Under the pieces are notes generated by a model that did no database searches, had not been told where the DNA came from, and worked only from the letters and a program-made list of their open reading frames with translations. A program made the position numbers and the translations under genes. A stretch of 64,000 nucleotides of DNA, from assembly GCA_020055645.1 (NCBI GenBank), contig CM034547.1, positions 30,752,513 to 30,816,512 of the forward strand, written 5' to 3'. This stretch comes from Tomocerus qinae. Its lineage: Eukaryota > Arthropoda > Collembola > Entomobryomorpha > Tomoceridae. Of the stretch, positions 61,223 to 64,000 are shown one piece after another (positions within the stretch are counted from its first letter, which is position 1; each line of letters starts with the position of its first letter).

Positions 61223-61319
61223 TTATTGTTTTCGATAATGTACTTGTACCCCAACGCATACCTCTATGTACTAAATTTAACACATGAAGGTATTTGGGAT
61301 ACATAATTGAAAACATTAA
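61223..61319. mobile_element. Second, diverged copy of the palindromic mini-element
   Basis: The left arm has TACCCCAACGCATACCTCTA and the right arm ACACATGAAGGTAT...GAAAACATTAAAT; the ATTGAAAACATTAA end and the loop CTAAATTTA are shared with 54505-54607. The right arm is shortened. Confidence 0.7.
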
Positions 61320-62699
61320 ATGTTATGATATTTTAATAAAATTATATAGTTATATAGGGTGGTCTGAAATAAATTAGGACTTTTAAATCTTTTGACTAGT
61401 CAAAAGTGCTAGCTCGTTTCCGATTACCCTGTTGTATGTATTACTTTGCTATTATATTTGTAATCGTTAACTACAGCTTAGTTTAGTCAATAGTAATTCA
61501 GAAAAATTAATTTTTCGAAATGATAATTTCTTATTTAAGATGTACTACAGTTGACGTCACAAAAATATTTTTTAAATTTTGAGATAATGTATTAGGATTT
61601 GCCACTGGTTGATTTGAACACAAACTAACTGATCAGTATATTGTGGTAACAAGGCAAATTCTAAGTATATGGCTGCATAGTTTCAAATATTTTAGACATT
61701 GACATTTTAGAAAAACTGGCCATAATATATGTCAGTCCAACATTTAGATTCTTAATCCTATTGACTACAAGTACTCCATATTATCTAGACCTCGGAGCCG
61801 GGTCCGAGGTATAGATCCGTACTTTAAATATCAAACAAAACCTTTCATTTCAATTCAGCCGTACTCGAGATTTTTGTACAGACATTTCAATGTAAAAGAG
61901 TACAACTTATCCCAACCTTAAGGGATGATATAGTGATGATACGTAAGTTTCAACTTAACGTCCGTGTCCATGCGTCCTAATTTGCTAAAGTTAAATCGGG
62001 TAACTTTGTGAGTGCTGTTTGGTGAACGTAGACTCATACTTTTTCACCCTTCTTTCCTCCTATACTTCTACCGAGTTCTACTCTACCTTACTTCATTCAT
62101 TCATTCTATAAAATTTTTCTGTTCTTGAACAGGGTGTTGTAATTTTAATTTGTGTAATTGTGATGTGACTGTGAATTGTGGCTGGTTTTGTACTTCTTTC
62201 TTGTAATGGTCCAGTAACGATTTGTCAATTTTGTTTCCAATTGTTCGTCCATATATAGGTATAAATTACATTCTACATTCAACATTTAGTTTAATTATTA
62301 TTAATAATAATATATAACAAAATGTGACCTTCGGTGGATGGTGGAAGGCAAATAGTATGTATAGTTGATATTCAATAGTTTTAGAAGAGTAAAAGTTAAA
62401 ATCGAATGTCGAATTATTGATAATTTTTAGATAATCTTCAATCTTTTGTTGATTATTTAGTGTAAGTGGTAAATGTGGGTTTCTAAATGTTAAAATTTTT
62501 GTAAATATGTCAATATGTATGTGGGAATGAGAATTTTAGTATGTGTGCTGTGTGGTAATTTGACCTTTTTCAATTTTTTCTTATTTTAGCTTCTCTCTTC
62601 TCTCTTCATTCTTACGTTTATCCTTCGTTGTTCGTTCATCATCCTTAAGTAGCATTTACTGAAAACAACAAAAAGCGGCTGGACTATAATCTAAACTGG

Positions 62700-62835
62700 A
62701 ATGGTGGTGTTACTGGCGTGCGACTTTGGACAGTTGTGGAGTTAACGACTGACGGCAAGAGTGAAGGACAAGAGTTCAGTCAGACATTAGACTTGATCCG
62801 ACTTTGGACGGTCAACCAGTGGTCAGTGATTGTTG
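62700..62835 (+). other. Candidate 5' exon running into a GTGAGT donor
   Basis: A GC-richer stretch containing two CGACTTTGGACRGT repeats, an open frame and the donor TTG/GTGAGTC at about 62836. It follows a C/T-rich tract at 62590-62640 of the kind often seen near insect promoters. No acceptor or coding partner was found to the window end, so a downstream gene would lie beyond 64000. Confidence 0.25.
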
Positions 62836-63466
62836 GTGAGTCAAATAGTTATTTAGTTATACAATACCTCTATATCTCACTCGGAATATTTAGACATGCC
62901 TCCTCAATGTTTCATCGGATCGGTCAGGTCATGAGTATGAGTCAATTGAGTCATGTCCCACCTTCCCCACCCCGGCGGATTTGGAGCCTATCACAATTTT
63001 TTGCCTCTTTTTTGACCTAACCTAATAAAAACAAATTGCTTCATGCTTATTGTTAAAGCTGAATGATGTCTTAAAGTCCTTAGTATCGACATATCTTCAG
63101 TCTTTTCGAAAGATTACGTTTTGTTTTAAAACCCCCTTAAATCATAATGACTATATATTACGACTTGAATGAATGATGAATGATGTGTACCAATGACAAA
63201 GTAGTCCTGTAGTGGTTCTTGATTACTTATTAAATTCAATAACCAAGTACTCCCAATTTCAATCCCAACCCCAAGTTTTCTCAACTTGCCATCAGAAAAT
63301 CCCACCCAGCACTGATGAAGTTTAGAAAAAGGTTGGAGTCCTTATAGTACGATTTCTTTATTTATTTTAATTCTTGTACTTAATCAATGTCACTTGAATA
63401 AAACTGAGTTATGATAACCGCTGGTGGATAAAACTGTTCTCCTTGGAAAACGAAAGCATGTAAAAG

Positions 63467-63566
63467 GCAAAAAAATTATTGCTGGGCCCCAAGACATTAC
63501 TAGAATAAAACATTACTAGATTATAAGAATCTGGTAATGTTTTTGGGTCTAGCAATAAATTTTTGC
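63467..63566. repeat. 100-bp imperfect fold-back
   Basis: The arms (GCAAAAAAATTATTGCTGGG and its inverted partner, then a shared ACATTAC block) face each other around about 33 bp. The ends are GCAAAAA on both sides. It is a likely MITE remnant. Confidence 0.6.
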
Positions 63567-64000
63567 ATGCAGATGTAGTAAATGCAGAAGGAAAAGATTC
63601 TGATTCATTTCTTCATTTACTTCCTGTTTCATAGTTTTATACTTTTTACCCGATATTCAAGTTTTTTCCACCAGCAATCAGTATTCAGTGAAAACATTTT
63701 TGTGAACGTAGACTTTTAGTGTACTGATGTCTCTAAAATCAAACAATTCCTGATATATTTTCCTTACAAAAAATATTTGTTTTTATTATTAAAAATACCT
63801 TTGTTTTGTGGCTTCTTCACTGCAATGCAAACCAAATCCAATAAGTATCCAACCTTATTGATTATCAACCAGTTGGAAGTTTAAGTTTCAGTAATAGGAC
63901 TATAGATAGAACCATAAAATTGATCTGTTGGTGTAATCAAAGAAAAGTTCATTGTCGTTGTTGTGTGTAACAAATTGAAACTTGAAAATGAAAAGTTTTT

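Larger units (their letters stand above)
60781..64000. other. AT-rich region without recognised gene
   Basis: It contains the second copy of the palindromic mini-element (61223-61319), a perfect 18-bp palindrome at 61389-61406, a possible leader exon at about 62700-62835 and a fold-back at 63467-63566. No domain-bearing ORF. Confidence 0.45.

Overview
This is a eukaryotic nuclear window: AT-rich, with split genes, GT-AG introns and many decayed transposons. The genes point to an arthropod, most likely an insect. They are a sorting nexin 27, an RNase P subunit, an MBD2/3 protein of the Mi-2/NuRD type and an Oatp-class transporter, together with a transposon-borne protein of a kind seen in insect genomes. 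Short CCTAA runs, the arthropod telomere motif, recur in dispersed repeats. I cannot name the species.

Layout. 1-10.4 kb: almost nothing recognisable; one short exon-like segment at 3583-3687 (minus). 10.5-13.5 kb (plus): a complete nine-exon Snx27 (PDZ, PX, FERM-like). 13.5-21.6 kb: no recognised gene, one GC-richer patch. 21.6-22.9 kb (minus): a complete four-exon Rpp21, rebuilt here from exons too short to stand out as open frames. 23-28.3 kb: no gene, a second GC-richer patch. 28.3-30.2 kb (minus): complete four-exon MBD2/3. 31.2-32.3 kb: a 1.1-kb element with terminal inverted repeats of about 300 bp. 36.3-47.0 kb (minus): a 12-exon Oatp gene of about 940 codons, with one GC-AG intron and several inserted elements. 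48.9-52.0 kb: a DNA transposon with a decayed transposase-like gene. 53.6-61.3 kb: a transposon graveyard built around a non-autonomous Helitron that carries two minisatellites and a nested inverted-repeat element. 61.3-64 kb: no recognised gene.

The four genes are ordinary cell genes with no evident shared pathway: endosome-to-membrane recycling, tRNA 5' processing, chromatin repression and organic anion uptake. The unusual content is in the repeats. The main ones are a roughly 40-copy minisatellite inside a Helitron with a heat-shock-element-like core in about half the units, a transposon with two nested sets of inverted repeats around a poorly characterised DDE-like protein, and twin fold-back elements that share a TTAA. 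In MBD2/3 a cysteine sits where methyl-CpG readers have a tyrosine.

Exon boundaries were placed by hand from splice signals, reading-frame phase and remembered family features. No alignment or search was run.
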